This document shows positions 1 through 13,430 of a DNA stretch of 64,000 nt, piece after piece. Source of the stretch: Drosophila pseudoobscura (Eukaryota; Arthropoda; Insecta; Diptera; Drosophilidae); assembly GCF_009870125.1 (NCBI RefSeq), contig NC_046679.1, forward strand, positions 11,408,001-11,472,000, in the 5' to 3' direction. Within the stretch, counting starts at the first letter, position 1. The number at the start of each line of letters is the position of its first letter. Below the pieces are notes generated by a model, which saw only the letters and a list, made by a program, of their open reading frames with translations, was not told where the DNA came from and made no database searches. The translations under genes and the position numbers were made by a program.

Positions 1-137
1 GGATTTCCGTAGAAAGTGTTGCTCAGCGATAAGTCCGAGCTGGGGAAATGGCTAAGGCCGCTTGGGTGGCAGCTGATGTTCAAATCAGCAGCACGCGCAA
101 CGCAACAAAGGCATTAAATTGAGTCATAAAGCCACAC

Positions 138-208
138 AATGGCAACAACCAGAGGAACAACAACAACAACTTGAGGAACAGCAACAGCAACAACAACAAA
201 AACAACCA
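138..208. repeat. CAA/CAG-rich simple repeat
   Basis: A run of imperfect CAA and CAG triplets. No open frame with flanking coding character contains it, so I read it as a non-coding microsatellite rather than a glutamine tract. Confidence 0.6.
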
Positions 209-430
209 GAAGAACGGCTACAACCACTTCGATATCAGTCGGATGATGCCAAGTGCTGTTAAATTGAGTTAAATGAGGTGTTGGGAATTTTTTACTTTGC
301 TTAACATGCGCATAAATGTACGCGGCTATTCGCGGACAGATGGACGGATCGACAGATACTCCGATACGTACATACGCACGTCTTTAAATGCAAATAGTTG
401 GAAGGAGAATGGAGTGGAGTGGAGTGCCAT

Positions 431-456
431 GGATGTGGATGTGGATGTGGATGTGG
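431..456. repeat. GATGTG hexamer microsatellite
   Basis: About four tandem copies of the hexamer GATGTG. It is translated as an Asp-Val run only in a random short frame, so a coding role is unlikely. Confidence 0.7.
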
Positions 457-1136
457 TTGGAGCAGCAGAAGCAGAGGAAATCGAAGGCCAATAATGTTTG
501 TTTAAATTTTAGCTGCATGTGTATTGCTTCAGCACAAATAAAATCACAGTGACTAGGAAATGTACGCTACCATTCAGAACACAATACGAAATCGAGTGGA
601 ACATGAAGGGGGGTAGGGCGGGGGCAGGGCAGGGGCGAAGCAACAGCAAAATGAACATCGGAGAACGTGTTTCGGGCACATGTTTATTTCATATTTCTGT
701 AAAGCATAATTTTTAATATTTATGTAGTTTTCGTGAAATAAAATAAATCAGCGGGGCAGCAGAGACGTCACTGCCTGATCACTGATCGCTGGACCCTGGG
801 ATTGGAACTGCAACTGGGATTGGGACATGGACTTGGACGTTCCCCCCCATACGAACCGAAACGAAACGTCATGTGTGGCATCCGAATGGGTAAACGTGGA
901 GGTAGAGGCACTAAAACGAGGTGAAATAACCAGAACCAGTTAGCAGTTGCCAGTTGCCAGGCGAAGATCGCCTGGGATGGTATATGTCCATGTCCATGCT
1001 GCTGGGGATGCTGGACTGCTGGGCTGCCGGCTCAATCGTTTGTACTTGTTAATGGCTTTGTACGCGTAATTATTTTGGCAAGAAGTCAGATTGCCGCCCG
1101 GTCGCGAACCGAGGCGGAAATGCGGACATGGAACGG

Positions 1137-1157
1137 GAGTACGAGTACGAGTACGAG
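1137..1157. repeat. GAGTAC hexamer microsatellite
   Basis: Three and a half tandem copies of GAGTAC in non-coding DNA. Confidence 0.65.
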
Positions 1158-2120
1158 ATGTGAACCGATGTGAATGTGCACCGATGGCCCCACTTTATCT
1201 GGAACCCGACTGGTGAAAGGATCTGGCGGCATTTGTTCTGCTGCTCAGCGCTGTGTATTTAATTGGGTGTTTTTATTGGTTTTTAATGATACGCGAAATG
1301 ATCGAAGCTCCGACTGCGGCTGCGACTGGACTCCGCTCCTGGCCGCAGGGCACCTGCTGCTGCTGTTGTCCCAGTCGCCCTCAATGCCCCATGCCACGCC
1401 CCGTGCGCAGCCAAGTGATTGTTGCCGAACCAGCAGCATGATTGATATTGGGTTCAATCTGCTCTTACTCTTTCCCTGCCCTGCCCCTGTCTTTGGCTCT
1501 GGGGGCAATTATTCAAAGAACCCAGATCAGGGCCCGGCAACATGTTTCCAGCAGCATGTTGTCAGCAGCATGTTGACAAGTCGCTACGGCAGTGGGCGGA
1601 ATTCCCAAATAACTGGCACAAAGTTGAAAATTTTGTTGGGGCAAATATTAATTATATTTCATTAAATTCAAAGCATAATCCCTATATATGAAAAATCAAT
1701 AAATGCTTGAATTAGCTGTACAATAATAATTTAACATAAATTGTTAGAAATAGTTAAATAGTAGAATAAATTAATATAGAACCCGGCATTAAGTAAGAAT
1801 TTAATCAAAATAGGAATTCTTATGTTATATGTACCACTATTACATCAAAATTACAACGAAATAATCCATTCCCTTAACATTTTAGTACTTTATTTACAGC
1901 TCTTCTGAATTTCCTTTGTGATTATGCCTTGTTGCCATATATGGGCTATTGGGGTAGGCGTGGTCAAATGAACTTAAAACTTTGTTTAAATATTTACAGT
2001 GCTGTATTTATCAAATATACCAAGTTTCAGCTCGATATTGTATTTGTTCGACTTTTTGCCACTTATTTGGGAATTCCGCCCAGTGTGCACTGCTACCGCG
2101 ACTGCGACTGCGCAGCGCCT

Positions 2121-2158
2121 GCTCTCGCTCTCCCGCACTCTCGCTGCTCTGTCTCTCC
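2121..2158 (+). promoter_or_regulatory. GAGA-factor type CT-rich tract
   Basis: Repeated CTCTC and CTCTG units lie about 85-150 bp upstream of the TATA box of the CAP gene. On the other strand they read as GAGAG, the motif bound by Trl/GAGA factor and often found just upstream of paused fly promoters. Binding is inferred, not shown. Confidence 0.5.
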
Positions 2159-2239
2159 ACGCACTCAATCAGCAGGTGCTGATCAGCAGCTTCTTCGAAG
2201 TCGGCTCTGTTATCGGCAGCGACGCCGCCCCGGCATCGG

Positions 2240-2273
2240 TATAAAAGCGTCGGCGCCGAGCAGCCGCTAATCA
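2240..2273 (+). promoter_or_regulatory. TATA-box core promoter of the CAP gene
   Basis: A consensus TATAAAAG sits at 2240-2247. A TCA initiator-like triplet with its A at 2273 lies 33 bp downstream, so transcription should start near 2273. The 5' leader to the ATG at 2587 would then be about 314 nt and unspliced. I see no clear DPE at +28. The GAGA tract upstream supports a real promoter. Confidence 0.75.
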
Positions 2274-2586
2274 AACAGACGACGCCTTCAAGTCTAGCTG
2301 CACGTACACGAGAGTGGAGTTGGAGTCGTCGGCAAATTTCGTGGCGCTTTTTCGGTTTCTGGCAGAACGACAGCAGAGTCTGCCCCAAAATTGTGATACA
2401 AAAATTTCCCACCAAATTCAAATCTAATGCTAAGTGTATGAATCCAAATATAACACTGTCGTACAAGAAGAGGTTATATTTAGTCGATAAGAAAGTGCCC
2501 AACTAGTGCGGGTATCCAAAAGAGAAACGAGTGCTCCCAATCCACAAATCAAATCAAATAAAATAAAATCATAAATCCAATCCAAA

Positions 2587-5500
2587 ATGATGCAGCACAG
2601 TGCTTTGGTTCTGTCCACCATCCTGATCGTCTCCTGTGGAGCGGCACTCGCCTGCAATGGAAAGATAATTGGTAAGCCTCCCACGACACGTCCATCCCGA
2701 GCGGACCCACCCAGTACCCAGGGAATATGGGGTGCTTGAGCAGTGCCATAGAGAATAGAAGTTGAGTGCATGCCTGGCATGAATAAATAGAGCTTCGATT
2801 GTGGGTTTTTTTTCTAGTTCAGTTTGTACACGTTTTTGCCATTTATTTTGTGGGTGAAGAGCACACCTGGTAATGGGCAAATATTAGCCCACATCGTAGT
2901 ATGGGAGATCGTTAGAACTTATTTATCCCGGACAGGTGTCCGCAGTCCTACATATGTAAATGCTTCTTAGCACGTTTGGCGGGTCTATCAAAAAATCCAA
3001 AAATAGCCACCAACGTTGGCTAAAACGAGTCGCCTTTCTTCATTTTATTTGGTGTATTGCATAATAAATAAAATAGTTTAGAAAAGCCACAAGCGATGGC
3101 GGCATATTACTTAAGAGCCACCCGAGGGGGAAACGGAAACCGGTTCAAATATCAAGTTTATATAATATTTATCAAATGCTGAGGTTGAGCTAAATGTATT
3201 TTGGGTGGCTGACCTGTCAACTGTCGGCCAAGTGAAGTAGAGGCCAGTCAACTCCTCAGGCCAGAAACTCCTCGCCTTGCAGAACCCTTGCGATCCGTTC
3301 CGATCCGATAAATTCGGTCTAACAATCAAGCGAAACCAAACAGAGACACTTGTGTACGAGTATCTGTCTTAAAGTGTGATTAAAGAGCTTATTGAACTGA
3401 TATTCGAGATTTGGTTTTATAATTCGGCGGAGAGCACTGGCGCCAGCCCAAAAATATACAAATCACACGATTTTAATGGGTCATTGCCAGGAATCAGGAA
3501 TAGCAACGACTCAAAATGACCAAAAACAATCGTTTTAATGGTCTTTGTTCTGCACAGGCCCAGCCCAGCCCGTGTTGGCCAAAAAACAAATTCCAGCCAT
3601 AAAAACGAGATGAAAACAAAAACAAAAAGTTTTTATAGTGCGCGTGTGCGTCGCTGATTGATGATTGCTTTTATGCCTTTGTCTTCGGCTCGGAGGTATC
3701 TCCAGCTCCATCTCCCAGCACAAATCATTGATTTCATTGATTCCTATGTCTTACGATACGTACGATGAACAATTTCACAGTTATACTCGGAGATATCGCT
3801 TCTTCAATGGTATCAGAGCTGTTAAGCCCATACTGGTGGCTTAAGCGTTTTGCTGCGGCATCAATCAAAAGCGGCCAGTGCTAATAATGTAATTAAATAT
3901 GTAGATACGCAACGGACAACAGGCTGCAACGGCTACAAGCGGGAGGGTACAGGGAACGGGGAACAGCGGACAGGGTACAGGGTACAGGGCTAGTTGTAGT
4001 GATAATCAGTGAATGATAAATGAAACTGAAACGGAACATAAAGCATAACTATGAAAATTAACTCGCGCTAAATGCGGCAGGGATTTTTCAACGTCTGGCA
4101 GTCCTTGCCCCTGTCTGCGGCCCTGTCCTGGCCACGACATGCTCAAGGTGAAGTCAACGCCTGGCCACGACGAAATGCAGTTAAGCACTTGTTAACATAT
4201 TGTCGGCATTTGGCTCTGGTCTCTGGTCTCGCAGCTCGGGGCTCGGATCTCGGGTCCGGGGCCAGTTTCTACAGCAAGTTCGTTGCCTGAGTCTTTCGAC
4301 AGCGAGAACGGGGGGCACAAAATTATTGCAAGCTGTTGACGTTTCGTTGTCAACATTATCTCCATCAGAGGCAACAGTCACAGGCTCAGTTCAAGCCACA
4401 GCCCCAGCATCAGCACCAGCCACAGCATCAGCAGCACTTTGTTTTGTCTTCGTTTTATTGCCGGACTAAGAATATGTAAATGCGGCGGTTGCGGAAACTG
4501 ATCGACAGCTTTATGTGCAATTTGTCACCGAAGGTAGTTCACAAATTTGCATAGCGCCTCAAGTTGCAGCCACAGAGCGGCACCGTGTGCCCCGTGATCA
4601 CTCGGGCGTGATGCCTCCGACGTGGGCACACAGCTCTGGACAGGGGACAGAGGACAGGGGACAGGGCCCATCCGCAGGTTGGATTTCCATATTGATACAA
4701 ATGTAGCATAATTTGACAGCTGCGGTCAACGCAGAGTCTTCGGTTTTGAGTCTTGCCATCGCTCATGGGCTATTTTTAGTCGCCGTCCGAGTGGCAGCTC
4801 CAGGCCAGCTTCAGTCCAGTCGCCGGCCCAGTCTCTTTCCCAGACTCGCGGCCAGCCCAACCTTGAGAGCGTATTAAGATTAAGCTAAAGCAAACGCCGT
4901 GTTTAACATTCTACCTTAAACACTTCTCGGCTTTGTTGGCCAACAGCTGTATTGACATCTAGACCCATATTTGTGCGAACGGCAGCAAAGCGAAGCTGCA
5001 AATTATTTACCCTCCGATCGGCGCTGCGACTGGGCGCGTCAAGTTGTCTGACTTTGCCTCGATCCGACGACTCTGACAGACACGTCCCGGCACTTGACCG
5101 GTCGGGGAGATGCCATGGCCACTCCATGGGACCAAGAGTTGGAGAAGGGCCACAGATAGAGCGGAGCGGACCTAAATGCTATCACGTCTCTCGTGGGCAA
5201 TCAGCGCCCATCGGCTCAGCCATTATTATAATTATTAAAAATTATTAAGCGCGCGTAATTATTTAAATGAAATGGGGCAGCCTACTCGCTGGTCTGCCCT
5301 GGTCTCTTCTCTTCTGCCCTGCAACTGGCAGCTGGGAACGCCCCTCGCGAGGCAAGGACCCATTTCCGCAGCGCAGTTCACGTGCGCCTTCTGTGGACGC
5401 AGCGTAATTAGCACCCCGGGCAGTTCTGCCGGAGTCCAGCGATCCCATCCCCTGACACACTTCAAGCAAAAGTCATGAGTCAGGCGCCGTGAGCCCACGA

Positions 5501-7821
5501 CTTTTGATAAAAGCCAGATAAAAGATAGATACACACAATCGTAAAAATTGGCTAATGGCAATGCTCTGGCTTTTTAATTGACGCCTTTGAATAGCACGCG
5601 CCGCGTCGTTTTTGGTTTTTGCATTTCATTTCGTGGACTTAGAGTTTAGAGGCTTGGATGTTCTGTGTTCTGTATTCTATTTTAATGGCCAAACATTATC
5701 GAAACCGGTCCGGGGTTGGCGGCTTGCGGTTGCCTCAAGGAAAGTGACACAAATGTCTTGTGATGTGTGCGGGTAACCGGCTCGTTACATAAAGCAAATC
5801 GTGGACAATTCGGAGCACACGTAGATGGCTCTGCGGGCAAATAATTAAAATATGTAAAACAAAGGCAGATGTAAATTTCCGAGCGTGGTCGAACCCCACT
5901 TGGGATTTCTTCCACCTGAATCCGAATCGGATGAAATTTCGGCAAATATTAACTCACTTCAAACCGGCTCCCAGTCGGTCGACTAGCCGGGCTACGTCAA
6001 AAGGAGAAACACTGCCACGAAGAAATCTACGAATTCAAAATTTTAATGCAAACAAAAATAGAAATGATAACATTCTCCACGGCCCCCAATCGCTGACCGT
6101 GGCTCATGCATATTCTCATATTCTCCGCAGGCCAAGACCCGTCCCCTAATACTCGCACTCGTAATTTATGCAAATCTCGACCTAATCATTTCAGCATCGG
6201 GCATCACGGCGGAAGAGAGATCAATCATCATGCAGGAACACAACCGTCTCCGGCAGCTCGTGGCCACCGGACGCTACCCGGGCCAGCCAGGAGCGGAGAA
6301 CATGCGCGAGATCGTCTGGGACGACGAGCTGGCGGCCAGGGCCCAGAAGTGGGCCGATAACTGCCAGTTTCGTCACGATCCGCACCGCACAATAAGTAAG
6401 TTGTCAGCTCCATGCGAAAACCCATTTTCACCCATCCCTCACCACCCGAACTCGAGACCCGGAGGTGGAATCCTTTCCCGCATACCATTAGGCGCGGATC
6501 CTACGGTTTGTGGTTTGCATGCAATGGTAATGCTCCTTACGGGCGGACTCTTATCGCCGGAATGGAGTGGAGTAATCTGTAAACCTCCGGCCGTTAAGGG
6601 TCCACCCTAATGAGCCTAGTTCTTAAGAGTCGTCATCTTTTCCATACTGCCTGCACGTTTCGCTTTTAAAACACTAAGACTAACCCCGATCACGCGCCAG
6701 CACCTGCATGTCCCACATCCACGCTGCCTGTTCCACAGTCCTGACAAAAAAGGGAGTTTCACTAATCTATTTCCCCACGTGTGCTGACAGATCGCTTCAC
6801 CATGGGCCAGAACTTGGCCATTATCTGGAGCACGGCGCCGCTGGACGCCGACGACGGGGACTTCCCCTCCCGCATCCAGAGCTGGTTCAACGAGGTGCAG
6901 AAATACTCCTTCGGCGACGCCTGGTCCCCCAAGACGGGCCACTACTCGCAACTCGTCTGGGGCGAGACGAGCCTAGTGGGCTGCGGCTACGCCGAGTACA
7001 AGGACGCCAGCAAGTACAACAAGCTCTACGTGTGCAACTACGGGCCGGGGTGAGTGCGGACACGATCCATTGCATTGCGTTCCAGGAGCTAATGGCATTC
7101 CATTTTTCCTTGCAGTGGCAACGTTGTGGGCTACAATCCCTATGAGGTGGGGAAACCGTCGTGCTCCACCTACGGCATGAAGCCCTCGTCCAAGTACCAG
7201 GGCCTGTGCGCGGCACCCGGAGCATCACTGGCGACCAGCAACAGCGTCTACGGAGGCAACACCATTGAAACGTATGAGTACAGCAACGGCAACAGCAACA
7301 CAAACAGCAAACACAATAACAACCAGCCGACTAACAACATTAACAAGAGCCAACCCACCTACAACCTCAACCGATTCTACAATAATCCCAAACAACCCTC
7401 TGCCAACCCCCTGTCCCCCTATCCCACCCACCCACAGGCAGCGGCGGCAGCGACGTCCGGCGGCAGCTCGTTTGGCACCGCCTCGCGCGGCGGCAGCCAC
7501 GCCTACACTACTGAGGCCAGTCAGCGGCAGCAGCAGCGCCAGCCGGAGCCACCGGCGCTCCAGTCCGGCCGCTACAAGCACAAACTGGAGGCGTACCGCC
7601 CCTCTGCGGCCGAGTTCGAGAAGTCCGTACACAAGCATACCATTCTACGCACCTATATAGAGCAGGCGCAGGCTGCGAACCAGAATCGGCAGCAAACGGA
7701 GGCGGAGGCTGTGGCACAAGCGGAGGTAGAGCAGCAGCAGCAGCAGGAGCAGGAGCAGACTGTGGCAACTAGCACACGGAAGCCGAGCCGCGGCTGGAGC
7801 CTGTTGACGTGGCGTGGCTGA
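2587..7821 (+). CDS. CAP/SCP-domain secreted protein (CRISP/Ag5-like) with a long low-complexity tail
   Basis: Four coding exons: 2587-2671, 6195-6395, 6791-7049 and 7116-7821, joined at GT-AG sites with consistent phases (1, 1, 2), giving 416 residues. The ATG follows CCAAA, a good fly start context. Residues 1-22 form a signal peptide, so the product should be secreted. The CAP domain spans about 38-190: EHNRLR (His44), a GQN motif at 101-103, the CAP1 signature GHYSQLVW (145-152) and the CAP2 signature with YVCNYGPGG (175-183). Conserved cysteines include C157 (GCGY) and C177. Residues 191-416 are Asn, Ser, Ala and Gln-rich and end in a Gln/Glu run and RGWSLLTWRG; they have no recognisable domain. 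Insect CAP proteins have varied, mostly unresolved extracellular roles. I believe this is the orthologue of D. melanogaster CG8483 (from memory, partly on gene order). Intron 1 is about 3.5 kb. Confidence 0.93.
2672..6194 (+). other. First intron of the CAP gene
   Basis: A 3.5 kb intron with donor GTAAGC at 2672 and acceptor TTTCAG ending at 6194. It contains no recognisable nested gene. Visible features are degenerate GGGTACAG/GGACAG-type repeats (about 3944-3989 and 4638-4666). A competing acceptor (CTCCGCAG) lies about 65 bp upstream; the 6194 site is preferred because it joins in frame to the conserved CAP start without a stop. Confidence 0.8.
6396..6790 (+). other. Second intron of the CAP gene
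   Basis: A 395 bp intron with donor GTAAG at 6396 and acceptor CTGACAG ending at 6790. Joining 6395 to 6791 makes an Asn codon between HRTI and RFTMGQN, which matches the spacing of CAP domains. Nothing else is seen inside. Confidence 0.85.
7731..7765 (+). repeat. CAG/GAG repeat inside the CAP gene tail
   Basis: Tandem CAG and GAG triplets encode a Gln-rich then Gln/Glu run near residues 385-400 of the CAP protein. It is a coding microsatellite whose length is likely to vary between strains. Confidence 0.7.
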
Positions 7822-8258
7822 AGACTGCCGTGGAGAAGAATGTCTGTCCCCCATACTCGTATGCCGCACAATGTATTAGGCCCGCGCCCCCATTAATAGC
7901 TACTATGTAGTGCCATTAGAAAACCACTGAACCACCATCATCGATTCTGACCCCACCTAGCCTTAGCCAATTGTAGGTTCTTATTTAAACATGCACTCTA
8001 TGCCCCCCCCACAATCACAGTCCAGACAACTGCCATACGACAATCCCGAATTCCTAGTGCTGTAACCGCTGTGTAAATTATTTATACCGAAACTTGTACG
8101 AATTTTGGCTGCCTGTAAGCTCACCAGAAGGCGGAGGAGGTCGGTTCACCCAGACGAATGTTTGTATCAAATGTTTGCTACCCCCTAAACTGTCATCCTG
8201 TTAACCAATCGATCGGCATTCAACATCAATCAGCTAGTTGTAGTATTGTGTTCAAGCA

Positions 8259-8264
8259 AATAAA
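8259..8264 (+). terminator. Poly(A) signal of the CAP gene
   Basis: AATAAA about 440 nt after the stop codon at 7821, followed by a T-rich stretch. It is the first canonical signal found downstream on the plus strand and implies a 3' UTR of roughly 460 nt. Confidence 0.65.
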
Positions 8265-11200
8265 ACAAGAATATTGATTTGTAAGCTAAAGCGTTTTATT
8301 TAAGAGAAATCACTTAACCTTTACGGGTACAACCTGAGAGAACAGGCCCAGTAGCTGCTTTAAATTGGTTTATAAATGTCGATGTAAAATGATTTTTGAG
8401 TGGAAAATTTTACAGCTTGGAAACAGAAAATCATCTAGCTTTTACAATGAAGTCGCAAATAGCAAGTAAAACGAGAAATTCGGATGGGACTTCCTATTCG
8501 AACCACTAAAATCATCTGCAAATATACCCGCCATGCCTTAGACACAACGAACAGACAAAAGCTGCTTGAATTTAAGCCAGGCCAAAGCTGACTGCTACAA
8601 CTGCGAGCCCATGCAAGCTGCAAAGAGCTCCATGCTCCACTAAAGAGCAGTGCGTAAGAGTATTAGTGAGAGTGTGGCAGCTAAGAGAGCGCTGGTCGAG
8701 CTGCGCATGCGCTGACGCTGAATACTCCGCTGAATGGTACAGACCCTGAAGAGCTCACAGCTGGAATGTGGGTGGGAGTGTGGACGAAGGGTATGCGGCA
8801 CCCTTCAGCTGGTGCGACAAGTGCAGCAAAACCCACACGCACAATTAAAGCGACTGCTTGCCTCATGACAAAAGAGCAAGGCAGAGCAGGGAAGAGCGGG
8901 GCAGCAGCAGGAGCGGAGCAACAATCCAAATGTTGCTAATGAGCCTCAATGGCAATTGTATCTAATTTGTGTGCTCTGCTTGCGGAATTTATCACGTGTG
9001 AGTGTGTGGGTGTGCTGGGAATCCTTGCACCAGCTCAAGGTCGTCCATGTCGTTGTGTCGTGTCAGGTTCGCTCACGTCTCCGACTCTCTGGCATTTGAG
9101 TGCACAGGTGGAACCTTGGAAAAGTTTACTTTCAGATAGCTTCTACCCTCTGGCCACATCAAACCACACCACCCCCCTCGTTGCCTTCCGAATGTTGCCC
9201 AAGTACTTTTTGATAAGCATCCACAGAAGGGCAATCAAAGCTGTGATTTTCGCTGCACGCTTATCAGCCATGAGGCGACAGTACTTCCGCTTTTAATTGT
9301 TCCGTTTGCCAGACCTTTAGCTCTGCCCCAACCCACACAAACAGAGATACACAGACGCACAGACAGAGAGTGCCAATTTTCGGTTGTGACATGGTATTAA
9401 GATAGGCAAATATTGCTGTCAATTGTTGGGCGGCCTGGCCTCTATGACTGCCATAAAGCTGCCATACACTTGGAGAAAAACCCAACCAATTGTCACGGAT
9501 AATTCGTGGCATTGTTCTCACTTGTTCTAGCCCATTCCTGAGAGATATTCGCTTGAAAGATGGATGGGGGAGTAATTAAAAGGCTTGTTCATGCAGAACC
9601 CTATATGTATGTAATCTTTTATTGTGGAAAAAGCATCTCAAAATGTATAAGATACTTTTAGGGACCACTTTGTATCTGCAAGTGTAGGCATATGAAAAAG
9701 GTTGAAGCTGTAGTTATGTTTATGTTCTATGTCGCAATATGCTTTATTTATCTGTGCGCACACACAATTGTCATTGTATTGTGTAATGCCTCAAAGGTCC
9801 AGGGACCTTCCCCTTCTCCGTCTTCCATGATGCATACGCACTCCATCATCTCGGCCCACTCACGGAGCCTGGCAGCGTGAAATTAACTGACAGAGTCCGC
9901 TGTGTCTCCGACTCTCTCTGTCAGTTCAGGGCCAGGGCTTTTTATTTATACCCAGCCATACATTTAAATATGACGCAGGCTCTGAGGGGCTGCAAGTGTC
10001 GTTTACTGTCAGGCCAAGAAGATGGCTTTCGGTTCTGGTTCTGGTTCTCCGACTCGGACTCTGCCTCTTAGTCGGACTTCGCGCTTGTCCAGCCAGATTT
10101 ATAGCGATGGCCTGGCACATGCTCGTATTTATGTAACACAAACGTCAATTTGATGCAGCTGTCACACAGCCGGAAATGCAATCTGTGAGTTAAACGCATG
10201 AAAAGCCCATTTTCATTCCCGTTTCCATCGCCATTCCCATCGCCATGCCCGCTTCCGTCCCATTCGGCGCTGCAAGAAAAATAAAATTAAATGGCCGCAT
10301 GTAATTAAGTCGCTTAATGTGCCTCAAATTGCCAGCTCGCCCGGAGTCAAAGTCTGTCCGGGGCTTATGAATTTCCACGCATTAATTTTATTTCCTTCAT
10401 TTTCGTACCCTTTATTTCGCTCTCTTTTCTCAGTCCTTTGTTGATCCCCATTGTGGCCGCCTGTATCCTCTGCCAAGTGTCATCTTTGATTGTTGCCAAA
10501 AAACGAAATGGGAGTGTGGAATGGGAGAGCGGTTTTCTCTGCAACTTGCGATAATTAGCGCAAAACTTGGGCCACGAAAAATTTCCATTAAAAAAATGCA
10601 AAAGAAAAGCGTTTGATTACTTAATTCCGTAGGGATAAAGCGGTGTGGATTCTTCGGGGATCCTTGCCATAAGAAATTTCATCAATAGATAATCCAAGAC
10701 TTAAGTCAATACTTTCCCATATTAAATGGTAAATTACTTCCTTGAGGGTATGCTGAAATGATCAGCAAGAAGACCAAGAAGATCCCTGAAGTATAAAGCC
10801 TTCTTCTAAAGTCTTCTTTATCCCATGATCTATGCATCGTCACTTATGCGAAGGTTACCTGTCATTTGTTGATCCGTTTTCGAATCCTCGCACGTTGCTC
10901 ACCCAACTTGAACCTCCCATCGGATTGGCGACAATTGCGGGATCCAATTTGAATGGGATTAGGAGTACAGCTGGCTCTGGGGAGGAGGGAATCATAAATG
11001 CCACGCCCCCGTGCACGCCAGGCCCCAGCCAGAGAAGTGAAATAAAAGCAATTGAAATGAAACAATAAAAATATCCACAAACCTACACATATAATGCAAT
11101 AATAAAATGGGAGAGAAAGAAAAAGCATATATTGGAAAAGTTTTTCAATTTCAACAAAGCTTTTATTTCACATGCAAAGATCTCACACACTGCCACCTCG

Positions 11201-13400
11201 AGGCGACTCTGCCGCATCCATAGTCCCAGCCCCAGCCCCAGCTCCAGTCCCAGCTCCAGCCGCAGCCCCTCTATGCACCACTATCTCCGCTGGGGCAGCA
11301 GCCAAACATATTTTGTTGGGTAAGGGAAATCCTGACACACTCCACTGCCACTGCCACTGCTACTGCCACTCCCACTGCCGTTCGCATAGAAATACAAAAT
11401 TAGAAATGGGAAACCCGGGCAACAAAACGCAAAATGTATGCAATAAGCGAAAATGAAATGAAAACTCATGAATGGCCAACAAGCGAGAAGCGAGAAGTCG
11501 GTGCCGGTGGCGGTGGCGGAGGAAAGCGAAATCAAACCGAAAAAGCATTTTCCGTGTATTATTGGTAGCTTGGCCACAAACTCCCCGTATCCAGGGCCCA
11601 ATCCCTGCCATATCCTATTCGTCTCTCATTCCCATTCCTTGCCGCAACGGCATTCGTTTTTTTGTGTACCTTTTGCAGTGGAAAGTGGATTTTTGCATGC
11701 CGCGACGCAGTTGGCCATGAAATGGAAAACGAAGGCCAGTCTGAGCTGAAAATGACCAAAAATCCGCAGCGCGGGCAAAATGGTATCAAAAGACCAAAAC
11801 TCGCGCAGACGAAGCGTGCTATGGAGCCTTCAAAACGATCGCTCCTTTATTTATGAACGTCTGTGGTGCTTAAACGGCGTATCCCTTTCAAATGTGTGTA
11901 AAAACAAACCTGTAAAAGAACTGCAACCTGAACCGGGGGTACACTAGCACCTTGCCACTCTCATTAAATACACATTACGCAGGGAATGGGAAGCGGAGGG
12001 GCAAGGGAAAGGGGCCAGGGGCCAGGGTGTAAATCATTTTCAATTTGAGCATGGCTCCCAAATTGGCAACATGCGAATAATTCATGCGAAACACTTTGGC
12101 CAACACGGACATATCCTCTCCTAGCACCAGACACCAGACATCAGGCATCGACATGGACAATGCCATTAGCTCAAAGTGGTCGAGAGGCATTGATGCATTG
12201 GTCTGCAGACGCTTCATTGGGCCAGACAACTGTTGACTGCAGCACCCCAAAGCGTTGCCATTGGCAGAGACTTCAGATGGACTGAGCTCCTGGCTTCTCG
12301 TTTTGTATTTTGTATACAAAGGCCACACTTCTCTGTCCTTGACATCTGACAAATCTCGAGCCAATCTCGACCCGGGCACTCCAGCCAAGTAATTTCGCTG
12401 TTGACCAGCCTCGGTTCCAAGAAATTCACTTTTGCCTATGCTCCGGGAATATGGGAATATTTATGGGGGGTCGCGCGGCGTTGTAATAAAAATCCCTACA
12501 TGAATTTGCATATTTTGGGAGCACAAAAGAGGTAAATAAATATAGACCGAGTTCACCGAAAAAAAATGGTACAGTAGAGGGTGGAAAAAGAACTGCGTTT
12601 GCTTTTGTTGAACTTTACGCGTCAAATTTTACATAAATCTTTATTTTTTGTGCGGCTGCAAAGGAAAATATTTGCTTTGAAAAATGTGCTGCACACATTC
12701 GGCGGTGTGTGGGATCGTGGGAACCCAGACCGCGTGGTTGGGCTGCTATCGGATGAACTGTCTTTGAATGTGGCATGAACCCACCATGGTATCGGCACCC
12801 GCAGCGGCACCGGCACCGGCACCAGGCAACGTAGAATGGAAACCAAACACGGAATGACAGCTTCGAACTGCCGTTAAATCAAACATAAAACCCGCACTGG
12901 GCTCGGGAGCAACTGCCGAAGAGCGCTATCCTAGGAACGACCACTAAACTGTACAAAGTCGACTTTATGGCCCATCAAAGCTGCACACAGGTTGGCCGTG
13001 TTTGCTGGCCAGATTGGTTGGCCATACCCAGATCCAGACCCAGACCCAGCTCCAACTTCAATTCCAATTCCAACTCTACACCAGCCTGCTGCTAGTTCCA
13101 TTTGCCTTGATTGCACAAAATATTGTTGCGGGTGTCCGTTTTCAATCTAAAATGTGTTCATCAAATCTACATAATTCGACCCACGTGGGGGCACAGCGAT
13201 GGCCAGCCAATCAGGTCCGGCAATGGCAATCAGCACCCTTATTGTTGCTAATCAAAGGTCGGCCACATCCACATCCACAGCCACAGAGCTGGTAACGAAA
13301 CAGAGTTTTCGGCTAGTTTTGTGGCCAGGGTTCGCATTGCTCATTTTCTGCTCTGCCCATGACATTCCATCATCCGTATTCGCATCCGGATTCAGGCAAA

Positions 13401-13430
13401 GATACAGATACAGATACAGATACAGATACA
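13401..13430. repeat. (GATACA)5 microsatellite
   Basis: Five perfect tandem copies of GATACA in intergenic DNA. Confidence 0.9.

Larger units (their letters stand above)
1..2120. other. Upstream non-coding region
   Basis: No conserved coding sequence is recognisable here. The open frames (for example 1174-1665 and 2011-2502) read as simple-sequence or composition-driven and overlap one another on both strands. Visible structure is limited to a CAA/CAG-rich stretch (about 138-208), a GATGTG hexamer repeat (431-456), a GAGTAC hexamer repeat (1137-1157) and an AT-rich block around 1640-1900. It probably contains regulatory DNA for the CAP gene that starts near 2273, but no individual enhancer can be assigned. 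Confidence 0.5.
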
